NCBI RefSeq assembly: GCF_002157205.1 | Contig: NZ_CP021358.1 | Span: 2,790,001 to 2,854,000 of the forward strand | Source: Kushneria marisflavi | Lineage (GTDB): Bacteria > Pseudomonadota > Gammaproteobacteria > Pseudomonadales > Halomonadaceae | Length of the DNA stretch: 64,000 nucleotides | Reading direction: 5' to 3' | Part shown: piece by piece, positions 28,536 to 37,825 of the stretch | How the letters are laid out: the number at the start of each line of letters is the position of its first letter | How positions within the stretch are numbered: position 1 is the stretch's first letter | Notes under the pieces: model-generated | What the model was told of the DNA's origin: nothing | What the model saw: only the letters and a program-made list of their open reading frames with translations | The model's database searches: none | Translations under genes and position numbers: made by a program

Positions 28536-29075
28536 TCAGGCGCTTTCCTGCAGGTGCGCTTCAATGAACCACAGGTTGCTGTCGAGCGTCCGTGATACGC
28601 CAGTCAGCAGATCGGAGGAGTCGGCATCCCCCAGTTCATCGGTCTGATCGATGGACTTGCGTACTCTCTTACCGGCGCCGGCGTAATGATCGGCCAGAGC
28701 CTTGAGATGGTCCTCGACGCGATGAATATCAGCCGGATAAGTCTCAAGGCTGGTGTTTTTGGAGACCTGCTGTACCGTGCCCAGCGCGGTGCCGCCCAGC
28801 TGAACCAGACGCTCGGCCACTTCGTCGACGTGGGCATCGATGCCGCTTCTGAAACCGTCGAGCATTTCATGGACAGCGATGAACTGCGGGCCCTTGAGAT
28901 TCCAGTGCGCCTGCTTGATCACCAGCGCCAGATCGATCAGCTCGGCCAGACGTTCATTCATGACCGCTACTACCTTCGCGCGCGTCTCTTCCGGGAGATC
29001 GTTGCGCGTCGGGTAGAGCCTTGTTGCGGCTTTCTGGTTGGCGTCCTTGATGTTACGGGTGTTGGCACTGCTCAT
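28536..29075 (-). CDS. dps: Dps-family DNA-binding ferritin-like protein
   Basis: A 179-aa mini-ferritin that protects DNA by oxidising Fe(II) and, in many members, binding DNA. The inter-subunit ferroxidase residues all align with E. coli Dps: H57, H69, D73, D84 and E88 in KQAHWNLKGPQFIAVHEMLDGFRSGIDAHVDEVAERL. The lysine-bearing N-terminal tail (NTRNIKDANQKAATRLYPTRNDL) suits DNA binding. AAGGA lies 8 nt before the ATG. A single gene with its own terminator. Confidence 0.95.
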   Translation of the reverse strand: MSSANTRNIKDANQKAATRLYPTRNDLPEETRAKVVAVMNERLAELIDLALVIKQAHWNLKGPQFIAVHEMLDGFRSGIDAHVDEVAERLVQLGGTALGTVQQVSKNTSLETYPADIHRVEDHLKALADHYAGAGKRVRKSIDQTDELGDADSSDLLTGVSRTLDSNLWFIEAHLQESA

Positions 29076-29228
29076 GAGTCACATCCTTTTGTCTAGACCA
29101 GTCAAATACTGCCCGCTCCTGCGAGCATCATGGCGTGTCACTCATGACTCGCCATGACGTCCTTCCCATGAATTTTGGTACGTTCTTCCTCGATATCAAG
29201 GCCTGCTTCAGAAGCTTTCATGCAACGC

Positions 29229-30758
29229 TCAGGTCAAAAGCGCCGGCAGGCATGCGCTGAACGTGACAATGGCCACAAAGAAAACGCCCAGTATCGCGAT
29301 CGTGGGCACATGTGCGTCCAGAACGGGGCGGGGCATGACATCGCCATGCGTGCGGCGATGCGTCACGGCGCTTGTGGCCAGGGCAACGACCAGCATGGTG
29401 ATGGCCCCGGTCACGTTCCACCAGAACCAGAAAAGTTCCGGTACGAACAGCCACAAAAAGGCGTTGAGGCCTACCCCGGCGACCAGCCCGCAGTTGGCGC
29501 CCGTCCCATTGATGGGTCGTATCAGGATGGCGGCCAGAAAGGTCGCCAGCATCGGGCCGAAAAAGAGCGACCCCACCTTGTTGATGGCTTCGATGATGGT
29601 GGGCGCGATGTTGCCGGTAAAAAAGGCCAGCGTAATGCAGACCACGCCCCAGAACACGGAGGTGAGTCGGGACAGGCGCATGTAACGTGCCTCGCTGATG
29701 GGGCGTCCACGTACGAACAGATCCTCTACGCTTGCCGCTGACAGCGAATTGATCGCCGAGCTGACCGAGGACATGGCGGCCGAAAAGATCGCCACGATCA
29801 GAATGCCGGTCAGCCCTGCCGGCAGATAGTCACGCATGAACAGCGGTACCATCAGATCCGGCTCGTCTGCGGGAACCAGAGCGCGAAATTCCGGATGCGT
29901 GACGGCCAGCGTTCCCAGCACCAGCCCGAGCAGGCAATAGCACAGAGTGACCGGAAAACGCAGCAACCCGTTGGCCAGCAGCGTATGACGCACCGTGCGG
30001 GCGTCGCGAGCGGACAATAGCCGCTGGGCCTGGCTCTGGTCGGCGCCGTAGTAGGCGGCGTAGAGAAAAAGCCCACCGATCACCATGGGCCAGAAACCGA
30101 ACCCGTTGCTGTCCTGTCCGATCCCGAAATCGTCAAAGCGTACGGTTTCAAGGCGTGCCGGATCCACGCTGGCCAGAAAGGCGTCCCAGCCGCCAAGCAG
30201 GGACAGGGCCGACAGCAGGCAGACTACCAGTCCGATCACCAGCAGCACCATCTGAATGACATCCCCATAGACCACCACGCCGATCACCACGATGGTGGCC
30301 CATAGTGGCAGTCCGATCGCATGGGTGAGGATCAGCGCGATGGCATAGACCATCACACTGGTGGCGAAGGCACGCGACAGTTGGAAGACCAGGCTCAGCA
30401 GAATGCGGGTGCTGCGGCCGAAACGTTTTTCCAGATAACCGTAGATGCTGACCACGCCGGCGGCGTAGAGCGTTGGAAAAAAGAGCGCGATAAGCACGAT
30501 CATCGCCAGCGGCACGGCGAACTCATAGGTCAGCCAGATCAGCCCGCCGCCATCCTTCATGCCGACAAAGGCGGGCGCCGAGATGAAACTTACTGCCGAT
30601 AGCTGAGTGGCGGCGGCCGACAGCGACAGTGGAAACCAGCCAAAGCCGCGATTGCCCAGAAAATAGTCCTCGCCCGAGTGCTGTTTCCTGAAAAGCTGCC
30701 CCAGCAGCAAAAAACCGCCCAGATAGACTGCGATAACCCCGTAATCCAGCCAGGCCAT
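29229..30758 (-). CDS. Sodium:solute symporter (SSS family), probable hexuronate or sugar uptake; apparent internal deletion
   Basis: A 509-aa membrane protein with 12-13 hydrophobic segments. Family marks include FLGNRGFGWFPLSLSAAATQLSAVSFISAPAFVG, GADQSQAQRLLSARD and IVAIFSAAMSSVSSAINSLSA. Near residues 155-166 it reads TIVVIGVVVYGDVIQM, whereas SSS proteins normally have about a dozen more residues, with a GG motif, before DxxQ. An in-frame deletion is suspected, so transport activity is uncertain. It lies downstream of the GntR gene on the same strand, which points to a uronate-type substrate. GGGAGG precedes the ATG. Confidence 0.88.
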   Translation of the reverse strand: MAWLDYGVIAVYLGGFLLLGQLFRKQHSGEDYFLGNRGFGWFPLSLSAAATQLSAVSFISAPAFVGMKDGGGLIWLTYEFAVPLAMIVLIALFFPTLYAAGVVSIYGYLEKRFGRSTRILLSLVFQLSRAFATSVMVYAIALILTHAIGLPLWATIVVIGVVVYGDVIQMVLLVIGLVVCLLSALSLLGGWDAFLASVDPARLETVRFDDFGIGQDSNGFGFWPMVIGGLFLYAAYYGADQSQAQRLLSARDARTVRHTLLANGLLRFPVTLCYCLLGLVLGTLAVTHPEFRALVPADEPDLMVPLFMRDYLPAGLTGILIVAIFSAAMSSVSSAINSLSAASVEDLFVRGRPISEARYMRLSRLTSVFWGVVCITLAFFTGNIAPTIIEAINKVGSLFFGPMLATFLAAILIRPINGTGANCGLVAGVGLNAFLWLFVPELFWFWWNVTGAITMLVVALATSAVTHRRTHGDVMPRPVLDAHVPTIAILGVFFVAIVTFSACLPALLT

Positions 30759-30835
30759 GTCACCCTCCCGTGCCGGTCAGCCCGGTGGCGCTGCCGGTCA
30801 TCCATATTGGTATTGTTGTTGGACGCGCAGGCGTT

Positions 30836-30863
30836 GATATCCAGAACGAGCGCCCTGGATATC
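30836..30863. promoter_or_regulatory. Inverted repeat upstream of the SSS symporter
   Basis: GATATCCAG (30836-30844) and CTGGATATC (30855-30863) are perfect 9-bp arms with a 10-nt spacer, 78 nt before the symporter start. It may be an operator or a weak hairpin between the GntR gene and the symporter. Confidence 0.4.
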
Positions 30864-30933
30864 TACATTAGGTCAGTCGCATAAGAATGGCGAGCCGGAC
30901 ATGGCGCTCTGCGCCTTGAATCGGCAAGGGGGA

Positions 30934-31713
30934 TCAGAAAGAGGAACGCTCGATGCCGCGGGTGAAGAGATACCCGTCAAAGCCCGGGTCGTCGGTATCG
31001 GAGTGGGTGAACAATGTATGCATCACATGTTCGATGTGAGCCCACATTGCGTCATGAGCGCCGACGCTGTCGCGCTTTTTAAGGCAGGCAAGAATACGAT
31101 CATGGTCATCCAGCCAGTTGCGGCGGTAGGAAAAATCCATGATGCGCCCGTGCAGCCGTCGCCACATGGGGCTGCGATCGCGCTGCTCCCAGAGCCGGCT
31201 GACGGCATCTTCCAGCAGCGTGTTCTGACTGGCCCGCGCAATCAGTAAATGAAAGGCTCGGTCGGCCTGATCGGGGGCGTTGCTCAGCTCATGACCACCG
31301 ATGGAGGTTTCAAGCGCCCGGCGCTCCTGGGACAGCAGGGTCGACAGGGCACGAATATCGCCCGGCGTGATCTGCTCGGCGGCGGCCGAGGCTACGGCGC
31401 TTTCTACCACCTGGCGCGCCTTTAAAAGCTCAAAAGGGCCGATATCCTCGGTGGGGGCAGACATGTTCAGGGCGGCTGTCGAGGCATATTCGTTGCTGTC
31501 ACCGGCGTCACGGACATAGGTGCCTGATCCCTTGCGGACTTCCACGCGTCCGGCCAGTTCCAGCATGATAAAGGCTTCACGGACCACTGTACGGCTGACG
31601 TCAAAGCGCTCGGCGTATTCGCGCTCCGTGGGCAGTCTTTCGCCGGGACGGTAGCCGTCACGGTCGATCTGCTGACCGATCTGCTCGCCAATGATCTGAT
31701 ACTGTCGGCGCAT
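30934..31713 (-). CDS. GntR/FadR-family regulator, UxuR/ExuR-like
   Basis: A 259-aa regulator. The N-terminal winged helix is GYRPGERLPTEREYAERFDVSRTVVREAFIMLELAGRVEVRKGSGTYV, and residues 90-235 form the all-helical FCD ligand domain with His residues for a metal site (FHLLIARAS, DHDRILACL, HIEHVMHTLF). It lies head to head with manD and beside TTGGTATACCAA-like palindromes, the consensus used by UxuR and ExuR in E. coli. It probably represses the uronate genes and responds to fructuronate or a related acid. GGGAGG precedes the ATG. Confidence 0.9.
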   Translation of the reverse strand: MRRQYQIIGEQIGQQIDRDGYRPGERLPTEREYAERFDVSRTVVREAFIMLELAGRVEVRKGSGTYVRDAGDSNEYASTAALNMSAPTEDIGPFELLKARQVVESAVASAAAEQITPGDIRALSTLLSQERRALETSIGGHELSNAPDQADRAFHLLIARASQNTLLEDAVSRLWEQRDRSPMWRRLHGRIMDFSYRRNWLDDHDRILACLKKRDSVGAHDAMWAHIEHVMHTLFTHSDTDDPGFDGYLFTRGIERSSF

Positions 31714-31778
31714 CCCGACCTCCCTGATGGCTCCAGAAGTGCATGAGACCCCATGCGCTCTGGTTTTTTGATTGCCTG

Positions 31779-31893
31779 TTGTGGCATGCCAATTCTACAG
31801 CGGTATGCTCATAAAGCCCATATAACAACACTTTAAGACCTGCTTTGAAGCCCTGCGAACCACTTGTATACCAATGTCTATTTGGTATGCCAA
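31779..31893. promoter_or_regulatory. UxuR/ExuR-type operators between gntR and manD
   Basis: Three related palindromic sites lie in the 231-nt divergent region: TTGTGGCATGCCAA (31779-31792), TTGTATACCAA (31864-31874) and TTGGTATGCCAA (31882-31893). They match the TTGGTATACCAA consensus of UxuR/ExuR. The last two sit just upstream of a CATAAT (31895-31900) that could be a -10 element for manD. Promoter assignment is inference. Confidence 0.7.
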
Positions 31894-31944
31894 TCATAAT
31901 GCAGGTAGCCTGGCGTCATTGGAGCACACAGGCAGAGAACTTCC

Positions 31945-33156
31945 ATGAAGATTGTAGATGCACGTGTCATCGTGACCTGTCCGGGTCGTAACCTGGTGAC
32001 CCTGAAGATTGAAACCGATGAAGGGATCTACGGTATCGGTGACGCGACGCTCAATGGTCGCGAGCTGGCGGTCGTGGCCTATCTCGAAGAGCACGTGGCC
32101 CCCGCACTGATCGGACGTGATCCCTCCAATATCGAGGACATCTGGCAGTTTTTCTATCGCGGCGCCTACTGGCGGCGTGGGCCGGTCACCATGTCAGCGA
32201 TCGGCGCCGTCGACATGGCGCTGTGGGACATCATGGGCAAGGCTGCCGGCATGCCGCTTTACAAGCTGCTCGGTGGCAAGAGCCGTGATCGAGTCATGGT
32301 TTACGGTCACGCCACCGGCCATGACATCGAAGGCTGTCTTGAAGAGGTCGCCCGCCACGTTGAGCAGGGCTATCGCGCCGTCCGGGTTCAGTGCGGCATC
32401 CCCGGCATCGCTTCCACCTATGGCGTCGCCAAGAAGGCCGGCGAGCGCTATGAACCGGCGGATTCAAGCCTGCCCAGCGAAAACGTCTGGAGCACTTCGA
32501 AATATCTCAATCACGTGCCAAAGCTCTTTCAGGCCGTGCGCGAGCGCTTCGGCGATGACCTGCACGTGCTGCACGACGTGCATCACCGTCTGACCCCCAT
32601 CGAGGCCGCGCGGCTGGGCAAGGAAGTCGAGCCCTATCACCTGTTCTGGCTTGAAGACTGCGTGCCGGCCGAAAACCAGAGCGCCTTTCGCATGATTCGC
32701 CAGCACACCACCACACCGCTGGCGGTGGGTGAGGTCTTCAACTCGATTCACGATTGCCGCGAGCTGATCGAGTCGCAGTCGATCGACTATATCCGAGCCA
32801 CGCTGACCCACGCCGGCGGCATCACGCACGTGCGTCGTATCGCGGCACTGGCCGAGCTCTATCACGTGCGCACCGGTTTCCACGGCCCGACCGATCTCTC
32901 TCCGGTCTGCATGGGGGCGGCGCTGCATTTCGATACCTGGGTGCCCAACTTCGGCATTCAGGAGCATATGCCGCACAGCGAGGAAATCGAAGCCGTTTTC
33001 CCGCACGCCTACCGCTTCGAGGATGGCCACTTCACACCGGGCGAGGCGCCCGGTCATGGCGTGGACATCGACGAGGAACTGGCGGGGAAATACCCCTACA
33101 GGCGCGCCAGTCTGCCGGTCAACCGCCTCGAGGATGGCACGCTCTGGCACTGGTAG
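31945..33156 (+). CDS. manD: D-mannonate dehydratase, enolase superfamily (ManD/RspA type)
   Basis: A 403-aa enolase-superfamily dehydratase that turns D-mannonate into 2-keto-3-deoxygluconate. The capping domain starts [40 protein letters not shown], and the barrel carries the metal and acid/base residues in [28 protein letters not shown] and [12 protein letters not shown] Chromohalobacter ManD has been characterised structurally. The family includes efficient mannonate dehydratases and slow, promiscuous mannonate/gluconate enzymes. It is the first gene of the plus-strand uronate operon. Confidence 0.93.
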   Translation: MKIVDARVIVTCPGRNLVTLKIETDEGIYGIGDATLNGRELAVVAYLEEHVAPALIGRDPSNIEDIWQFFYRGAYWRRGPVTMSAIGAVDMALWDIMGKAAGMPLYKLLGGKSRDRVMVYGHATGHDIEGCLEEVARHVEQGYRAVRVQCGIPGIASTYGVAKKAGERYEPADSSLPSENVWSTSKYLNHVPKLFQAVRERFGDDLHVLHDVHHRLTPIEAARLGKEVEPYHLFWLEDCVPAENQSAFRMIRQHTTTPLAVGEVFNSIHDCRELIESQSIDYIRATLTHAGGITHVRRIAALAELYHVRTGFHGPTDLSPVCMGAALHFDTWVPNFGIQEHMPHSEEIEAVFPHAYRFEDGHFTPGEAPGHGVDIDEELAGKYPYRRASLPVNRLEDGTLWHW

Positions 33157-33255
33157 GTCGATAAAAAAAGGCAAAACGATCAATAACGCCCTGTCGGGCA
33201 ATGGATGACCCCACCGCTTGATTTGATCAGGGTGCAGGCCCTGAAGGAGCAAGGT

Positions 33256-34254
33256 ATGTCGATGCGTCAAATGTCACGTCTGCGTCTATCACAGTTGATT
33301 GGGGCCGGTGTGCTGGCCGCTGGTGTTCTGGCGATGGCCACACCGGTACAGGCCGCCGATTACACGCTGAAATTCGGCCACCTGGCCAATGAGCAGAACA
33401 TCTGGAACAAGGCCGCCATGCACTTCAAGGAGGAGGTCGAGAAAAACTCCGACGGCCGTATCGAAGTGCAGGTCTATCCCAACGAACAGCTGGGCAACGA
33501 GATGGACATGATCAACTCCATCCAGCTGGGCACGGCCGATATGACCATTACCGGCGAGAGTCTGCAGAACTGGGCCCCCAAGGCGGCCATGATGGCTGTG
33601 CCCTACGCCTTTCATGACAGCGAGCAGCTCAAAAAGGCCGTTGATGGCGATATTGGCAGCGAAATCGAGGCTCAGATTACAGAACGCACCGGGCTGGTCC
33701 CGCTGACATGGTTTGAGCGTGGCCCACGTGAGCTGACGTCCAATCGTGAAATCAGGACCCCGGATGACCTGCAGGGGCTGCGCCTGCGGGTGCCCAACGT
33801 GCCGCTGTTTGTGGATACCTGGCAGGCGCTGGGTGCACGGCCCACGCCCATGGCCTTCAGCGAAGTGTTCACCTCGCTGCAGCAGGGCACCATCGATGCT
33901 CAGGAAAACCCGCTGTCCCTGATCGAGAGCGCGAGCCTTTCCGAGGTACAGAAATACGTCAACATGACCAATCACGTGCGAAGCTGGATCTATGTCGTGA
34001 TTGGCAAGCGCAAGCTCGACAGCATGCCGGATGATCTGCAAAAGGTGGTGCGCGATGCCGCCGGCGACATGCAAAGCTATGAGCGCAAGCTGTTCGCCGA
34101 GGACCAGAAACGCCTTGAGAAGGCTCTCAAGGACAAGGGTATGACCTTTGTTGAGGTCGACACCACAGCTTTCGCCGACAAGGCCATGCCGGCCATCAAG
34201 AAAGCGCTCGACCCCGAGCAGACCGAGCTTCTCGAGCGCATCGAAAAGCTCTGA
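33256..34254 (+). CDS. TRAP transporter substrate-binding protein (DctP type), probable uronate binder
   Basis: A 332-aa periplasmic solute-binding protein. A Sec signal peptide ends ATPVQAA (about residue 31). The mature protein begins DYTLKFGHLANEQNIWNKAAMHFKEEVEKNSDGRIEVQVYPNEQLG, the DctP start, and has the carboxylate-binding Arg region LRLRVPNVPLFVDTWQALGARPTPMAFSEVFTSLQQGTIDAQENPLS. AAGGAG lies 6 nt before ATG 33256; the frame from 33205 is too long. Its place between manD and uxuB suggests glucuronate, galacturonate or mannonate-like ligands. Confidence 0.92.
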   Translation: MSMRQMSRLRLSQLIGAGVLAAGVLAMATPVQAADYTLKFGHLANEQNIWNKAAMHFKEEVEKNSDGRIEVQVYPNEQLGNEMDMINSIQLGTADMTITGESLQNWAPKAAMMAVPYAFHDSEQLKKAVDGDIGSEIEAQITERTGLVPLTWFERGPRELTSNREIRTPDDLQGLRLRVPNVPLFVDTWQALGARPTPMAFSEVFTSLQQGTIDAQENPLSLIESASLSEVQKYVNMTNHVRSWIYVVIGKRKLDSMPDDLQKVVRDAAGDMQSYERKLFAEDQKRLEKALKDKGMTFVEVDTTAFADKAMPAIKKALDPEQTELLERIEKL

Positions 34255-34287
34255 AATCCTCCAGTCACGGCCTGAATGCTGACTTTC

Positions 34288-34317
34288 GTACCCCTTTGGC
34301 TGACGCCAAAGGGGTAC
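34288..34317 (+). terminator. Intercistronic hairpin between the TRAP binding protein and its permease genes
   Basis: A 13-bp perfect stem GTACCCCTTTGGC / GCCAAAGGGGTAC with a TGAC loop and no T tract. It lies 33 nt after the binding-protein stop and 21 nt before the small-permease start. Such stems usually protect the upstream mRNA, or weaken read-through, so that binding protein exceeds permease. It is unlikely to be a full terminator. Confidence 0.7.
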
Positions 34318-34338
34318 GGCAGCAGGGAGATATACAAC

Positions 34339-34932
34339 GTGAGCGACACTGAAAAGCGAGCCAGCGATGCCCTGGAGGCGCTTGATGTTCTGGGGCGTGT
34401 GCCGCGGTTGGGCGGCGTGTTTGGTGCCCTGGTCAACCTTCTGGATCGGCTGCTGGCCACCATCGCCGGTCTGACACTGATCTCGATTGCAGGCGTTGTG
34501 ATCCTGCAGATTCTGGGACGTCTGATCCTGCCGGCGGCGCCGGTGTGGACCGAGGAGCTGTCCCGCTATCTCTTCATTATGATGATTGCCGTCAGCGCCG
34601 GGCTTGTCATGCGACGCGGCAAGCACATCAGCCTGGAGCTTTTTCATCATCGCTTTGGCGTCAGGGGCGCCTGCCTCTATCAGCTGCTGATCAGCGTCGT
34701 GCTCGTCGGCTTTGCCTGGCTGATCATGCCCTATGCGTGGCAGTACTCAAGCATCGGGGCCTTTCAGACCTCACCGGCACTCAAGGTATCGATGCAGTGG
34801 GTCTTTGGCGCCACCGTGGTGCTGTTTGGCATGGTCATTTTGTACGGCGTGATCGGGGCGATTGAAGCCGTGGCCGGGCTTCTAGGCCTGTCTCGTCACG
34901 ACAAAGCAACGCCTGGCGGCGAGCGGAGGTAG
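34339..34932 (+). CDS. TRAP transporter small permease (DctQ type)
   Basis: A 197-aa four-helix membrane protein. The DctQ core is visible as GVVILQILGRLILPAAPVWTEELSRYLFIMMIAVSAGLVMRRGKHISLELF, with the conserved WxxExxR and KHI pieces. The start is GTG at 34339 with AGGGAGA 8 nt upstream; the longer frame from 34276 would translate the hairpin at 34288-34317 and is rejected. It ends 4 nt before the large permease. Confidence 0.88.
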   Translation: MSDTEKRASDALEALDVLGRVPRLGGVFGALVNLLDRLLATIAGLTLISIAGVVILQILGRLILPAAPVWTEELSRYLFIMMIAVSAGLVMRRGKHISLELFHHRFGVRGACLYQLLISVVLVGFAWLIMPYAWQYSSIGAFQTSPALKVSMQWVFGATVVLFGMVILYGVIGAIEAVAGLLGLSRHDKATPGGERR

Positions 34933-34936
34933 CACC

Positions 34937-36223
34937 ATGGAAGTGTTAATGCTGTTTGCAGTGTTTTTTGTCCTGCTGTTTGCCGGTATTCCGATTGCCT
35001 TTGCTCTTGGTATCTCCTCGGCGGCCTATCTCTTTACCGCCGGCATTCCGCTGACCATCGTGCCCCAGCGCATGTTTGCCGGCATGGATTCGTTCGTACT
35101 GCTGTGTATCCCCGGCTTCATTCTGGCCGGCAACCTGATGAATGTGGGCAACATCACCGAGCACATCGTGCGCTTTTCCAACGCCGTGGTCGGTCATATC
35201 CGCGGCGGTCTGGGCCTTGCCAACGTGGGCGGCTCGATGATCTTTGGCGGCATTTCCGGCACGGCCGTGGCCGATGCGGCAAGCGTGGGTGCGGTCATGA
35301 TTCCGGGCATGGCGAAGTCCGGTTATGACAAGCCCTTCGCGGCGGCCGTCACGGCGGCATCTTCAACGATCGGGCCGATCATTCCGCCCAGCGTGCCGAT
35401 GATCATCGTGGGCTCGCTGTCCGGCATCTCGGTCGGGCGCATGTTCATGGCAGGCGTTGTCCCCGGCATTCTGCTGGCGCTGGGGATGATGATTACCGTC
35501 TACGTACTGGCGGTTAAAAGGGGCTACCCGAAGGAAAAGCGCGCCACGCTCAAGGAGATCCTGCGTGAAGGCAAGAGCGCGTTCTGGGCGCTGTTGATGA
35601 CCTTCATCATCCTCTACGGCATCATCGGCGGCTTTTTTACACCCACCGAGGCCTCGGTCGTGGCCTGTCTCTATGCGCTGGTGGTGGGGTTGTTCGTCTA
35701 CAAGGGGCTGAACTGGCGCAACCTGCCCGGGCTTTTTGTCGATGCCGCCCTGACTTCGGCGGCACTGATGATGCTGGTCGGGCTTGCCAATCTGTTTGGC
35801 TGGATTCTGACCAGCGAGCGCATTCCGCAAATGATTGCCGATGGCATCCTGGGCATCAGCGACAACCCACTGATGGTGATCCTGATCCTCAATCTGATCC
35901 TTTTGTTTGTCGGCACCTTCATGGAGACCATTGCGGCACTGATCATTCTGTTCCCGGCGCTTCTGGGCGTGGCGACCGGCGTCGGTGTTGATCCCGTGCA
36001 CTTTGGCATCATGGCGGTTTTGAACCTGATGATCGGTCTGACCACACCGCCGGTAGGCATCTGTTTGTTTGTGGTGTCGGGGATCGGCGAGATCCGCATG
36101 AGTCAGGTCGCGCGCGCCATCATCCCGTTTCTTTTGTGCAATCTGGCAGTACTGGTGCTGGTGATGTATATCCCGGCCATTTCGCTGTGGCTGCCCAATC
36201 TGGTCATGGGGCCAGCAGGCTAA
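34937..36223 (+). CDS. TRAP transporter large permease (DctM type)
   Basis: A 428-aa membrane protein with about 12 segments, the sodium-coupled transport subunit. It carries GGLGLANVGGSMIFGGISGTAVADAASVGAVMIPGMAKSGYD, SSTIGPIIPPSVPMIIVG and GLTTPPVGICLFVVSGI, all standard DctM motifs. GGAGG precedes the ATG. With the binding protein and small permease it forms a complete tripartite importer. Confidence 0.94.
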   Translation: MEVLMLFAVFFVLLFAGIPIAFALGISSAAYLFTAGIPLTIVPQRMFAGMDSFVLLCIPGFILAGNLMNVGNITEHIVRFSNAVVGHIRGGLGLANVGGSMIFGGISGTAVADAASVGAVMIPGMAKSGYDKPFAAAVTAASSTIGPIIPPSVPMIIVGSLSGISVGRMFMAGVVPGILLALGMMITVYVLAVKRGYPKEKRATLKEILREGKSAFWALLMTFIILYGIIGGFFTPTEASVVACLYALVVGLFVYKGLNWRNLPGLFVDAALTSAALMMLVGLANLFGWILTSERIPQMIADGILGISDNPLMVILILNLILLFVGTFMETIAALIILFPALLGVATGVGVDPVHFGIMAVLNLMIGLTTPPVGICLFVVSGIGEIRMSQVARAIIPFLLCNLAVLVLVMYIPAISLWLPNLVMGPAG

Positions 36224-36268
36224 CGTGGCGCCGGCTACCGGGAAAACGTCACAGACAAGGAGACAGTG

Positions 36269-37768
36269 ATGAGCGCATCCGACAATCACGATGCCATCGA
36301 GGTCGTTCGCATCGCATCAGGACATGCGCCCGAGCGCATCGGCATCGTGCACCTGGGGCTGGGGGCCTTTCACCGGGCGCATCAGGCCCAGGTGATCGAG
36401 CAGTGTATCGCTCGCGGCGAGCGTGACTGGGGGATTTGCAGCGTCAACATTCGTGGCAATCGGGCGCTGGTAGAGACGCTTCGTGATCAGGGCTTTCGCT
36501 ACCATCTGGCCGAATATACCGATCGCACCCATGTCACCCTGCGCGAGATTCGCGCCATCAACGAGACGCTGTTTACCGGCACGGACCCGCAGGGCCAGCA
36601 GGGCGAGGATCTTTCGGCTCTGCTGGATCGCCTGAGCAATGTCGATACACGCATCGTGACCCTGACGGTCACCGAAAAGGGCTATTACCTGAGTCCCGGT
36701 GAGGGGACGCTGTTGAGCAATGATCCGGCCATCGTGGCCGACATTGCACACCCTGAAGCGCCTTGTACGGCGCCGGGCATTCTGGTCGAGGCGCTGGCCA
36801 GGCGCCGCCAGGCGGGCATTGCCCCCTTTACGGTGCTCTGCTGTGACAACATGCCGGACAACGGCGCGCGCACCCGTCAGGCCGTGGTGGCGCTGGCCGA
36901 GCGGCGTGACGCTGCACTGGCCGAATGGATCGACACCCACGTGGCCTTTCCCTCCAGCATGGTGGATCGCATCGTGCCGGCGATGAATGACGCCGCCCTG
37001 GAGCGCTTGCGCTCGCTTGGCTGTGACGATCCGGCGGCGGTGGTCAGCGAAGCCTTCCTTCAATGGGTGATTGAGGATCACTTCCCGCAGGGGCGGCCCG
37101 ACTGGGGACAACACGGCGTCGAGATGGTCGAGGATGTCGGGCCCTTTGAGACCATGAAGCTTCGCATGCTCAACGGCGCGCATTCACTGCTGGCCTATAC
37201 CGGCCCTCTGATGGGACTGGAAACGGTGGCCGAGGCGGTCGGTGATCCGCTGATGCAGAAGCTTTTGCGCCGTTACATGCTGGAGGAAGCGGCGCCGACC
37301 CTGTCGATGCCGGAAAGCGTCTCGCTGGAGGATTACGCCCGCGCCCTTATGGCGCGCTTTGGCAACGACAGCCTGCATCACCGCCTGCACCAGATCGCCA
37401 TGGACGGTTCTCAGAAGCTACCCCAGCGCTGGTTGCGTGGCGGTGAGGCGCGTCTGGCGGCCACGCAGGACGAGCAGGCGCTTTGCGCCACGGTATTCGG
37501 CGTGGCCGCCTGGATTCGTTATACCCGCGGGATCGATGAGCAGGGCCGAGCTTATCCGATCAGCGATCCGATGGCGGATCAATTGGCGCAGTGCCATGCC
37601 CATGAGAAAAGCGTTGATCGAGCCGCGGCTGTCATGGGCATCGAGGCGATCTTCTCACCGTCGCTGGTCAGGGCGCCGCGCTTTGGAGAGCAGGTACAAA
37701 AGGCACTTTCATCGATCGAGCAGCTTGGCATGCGCGCCGCGCTCGAGCAGCATCTGGCCGGAGTCTGA
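36269..37768 (+). CDS. uxuB: D-mannonate oxidoreductase (fructuronate reductase), mannitol dehydrogenase family
   Basis: A 499-aa long-chain polyol dehydrogenase that reduces fructuronate to mannonate with NADH. The N-terminal cofactor site is IVHLGLGAFHRAHQAQV, and the catalytic KxxxxNxxH motif is KLRMLNGAHSLLAY. WGICSVNIRG and CCDNMPDNG are also typical. AAGGAGA lies 5 nt before ATG 36269; the GTG at 36266 is too close. Substrates could include tagaturonate (UxaB-like), but the adjacent uxuA and manD favour fructuronate. Confidence 0.92.
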   Translation: MSASDNHDAIEVVRIASGHAPERIGIVHLGLGAFHRAHQAQVIEQCIARGERDWGICSVNIRGNRALVETLRDQGFRYHLAEYTDRTHVTLREIRAINETLFTGTDPQGQQGEDLSALLDRLSNVDTRIVTLTVTEKGYYLSPGEGTLLSNDPAIVADIAHPEAPCTAPGILVEALARRRQAGIAPFTVLCCDNMPDNGARTRQAVVALAERRDAALAEWIDTHVAFPSSMVDRIVPAMNDAALERLRSLGCDDPAAVVSEAFLQWVIEDHFPQGRPDWGQHGVEMVEDVGPFETMKLRMLNGAHSLLAYTGPLMGLETVAEAVGDPLMQKLLRRYMLEEAAPTLSMPESVSLEDYARALMARFGNDSLHHRLHQIAMDGSQKLPQRWLRGGEARLAATQDEQALCATVFGVAAWIRYTRGIDEQGRAYPISDPMADQLAQCHAHEKSVDRAAAVMGIEAIFSPSLVRAPRFGEQVQKALSSIEQLGMRAALEQHLAGV

Positions 37769-37825
37769 GCCGAGGCGAAAGTGGCGGATCATTTTCAAAA
37801 TGGATGGCAGAGGGAGAAAAAGGGC

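Noticed and set aside
33289..34650. Minus-strand open frame (453 codons)
   Set aside because: It is a shadow of the TRAP binding protein and small permease genes.
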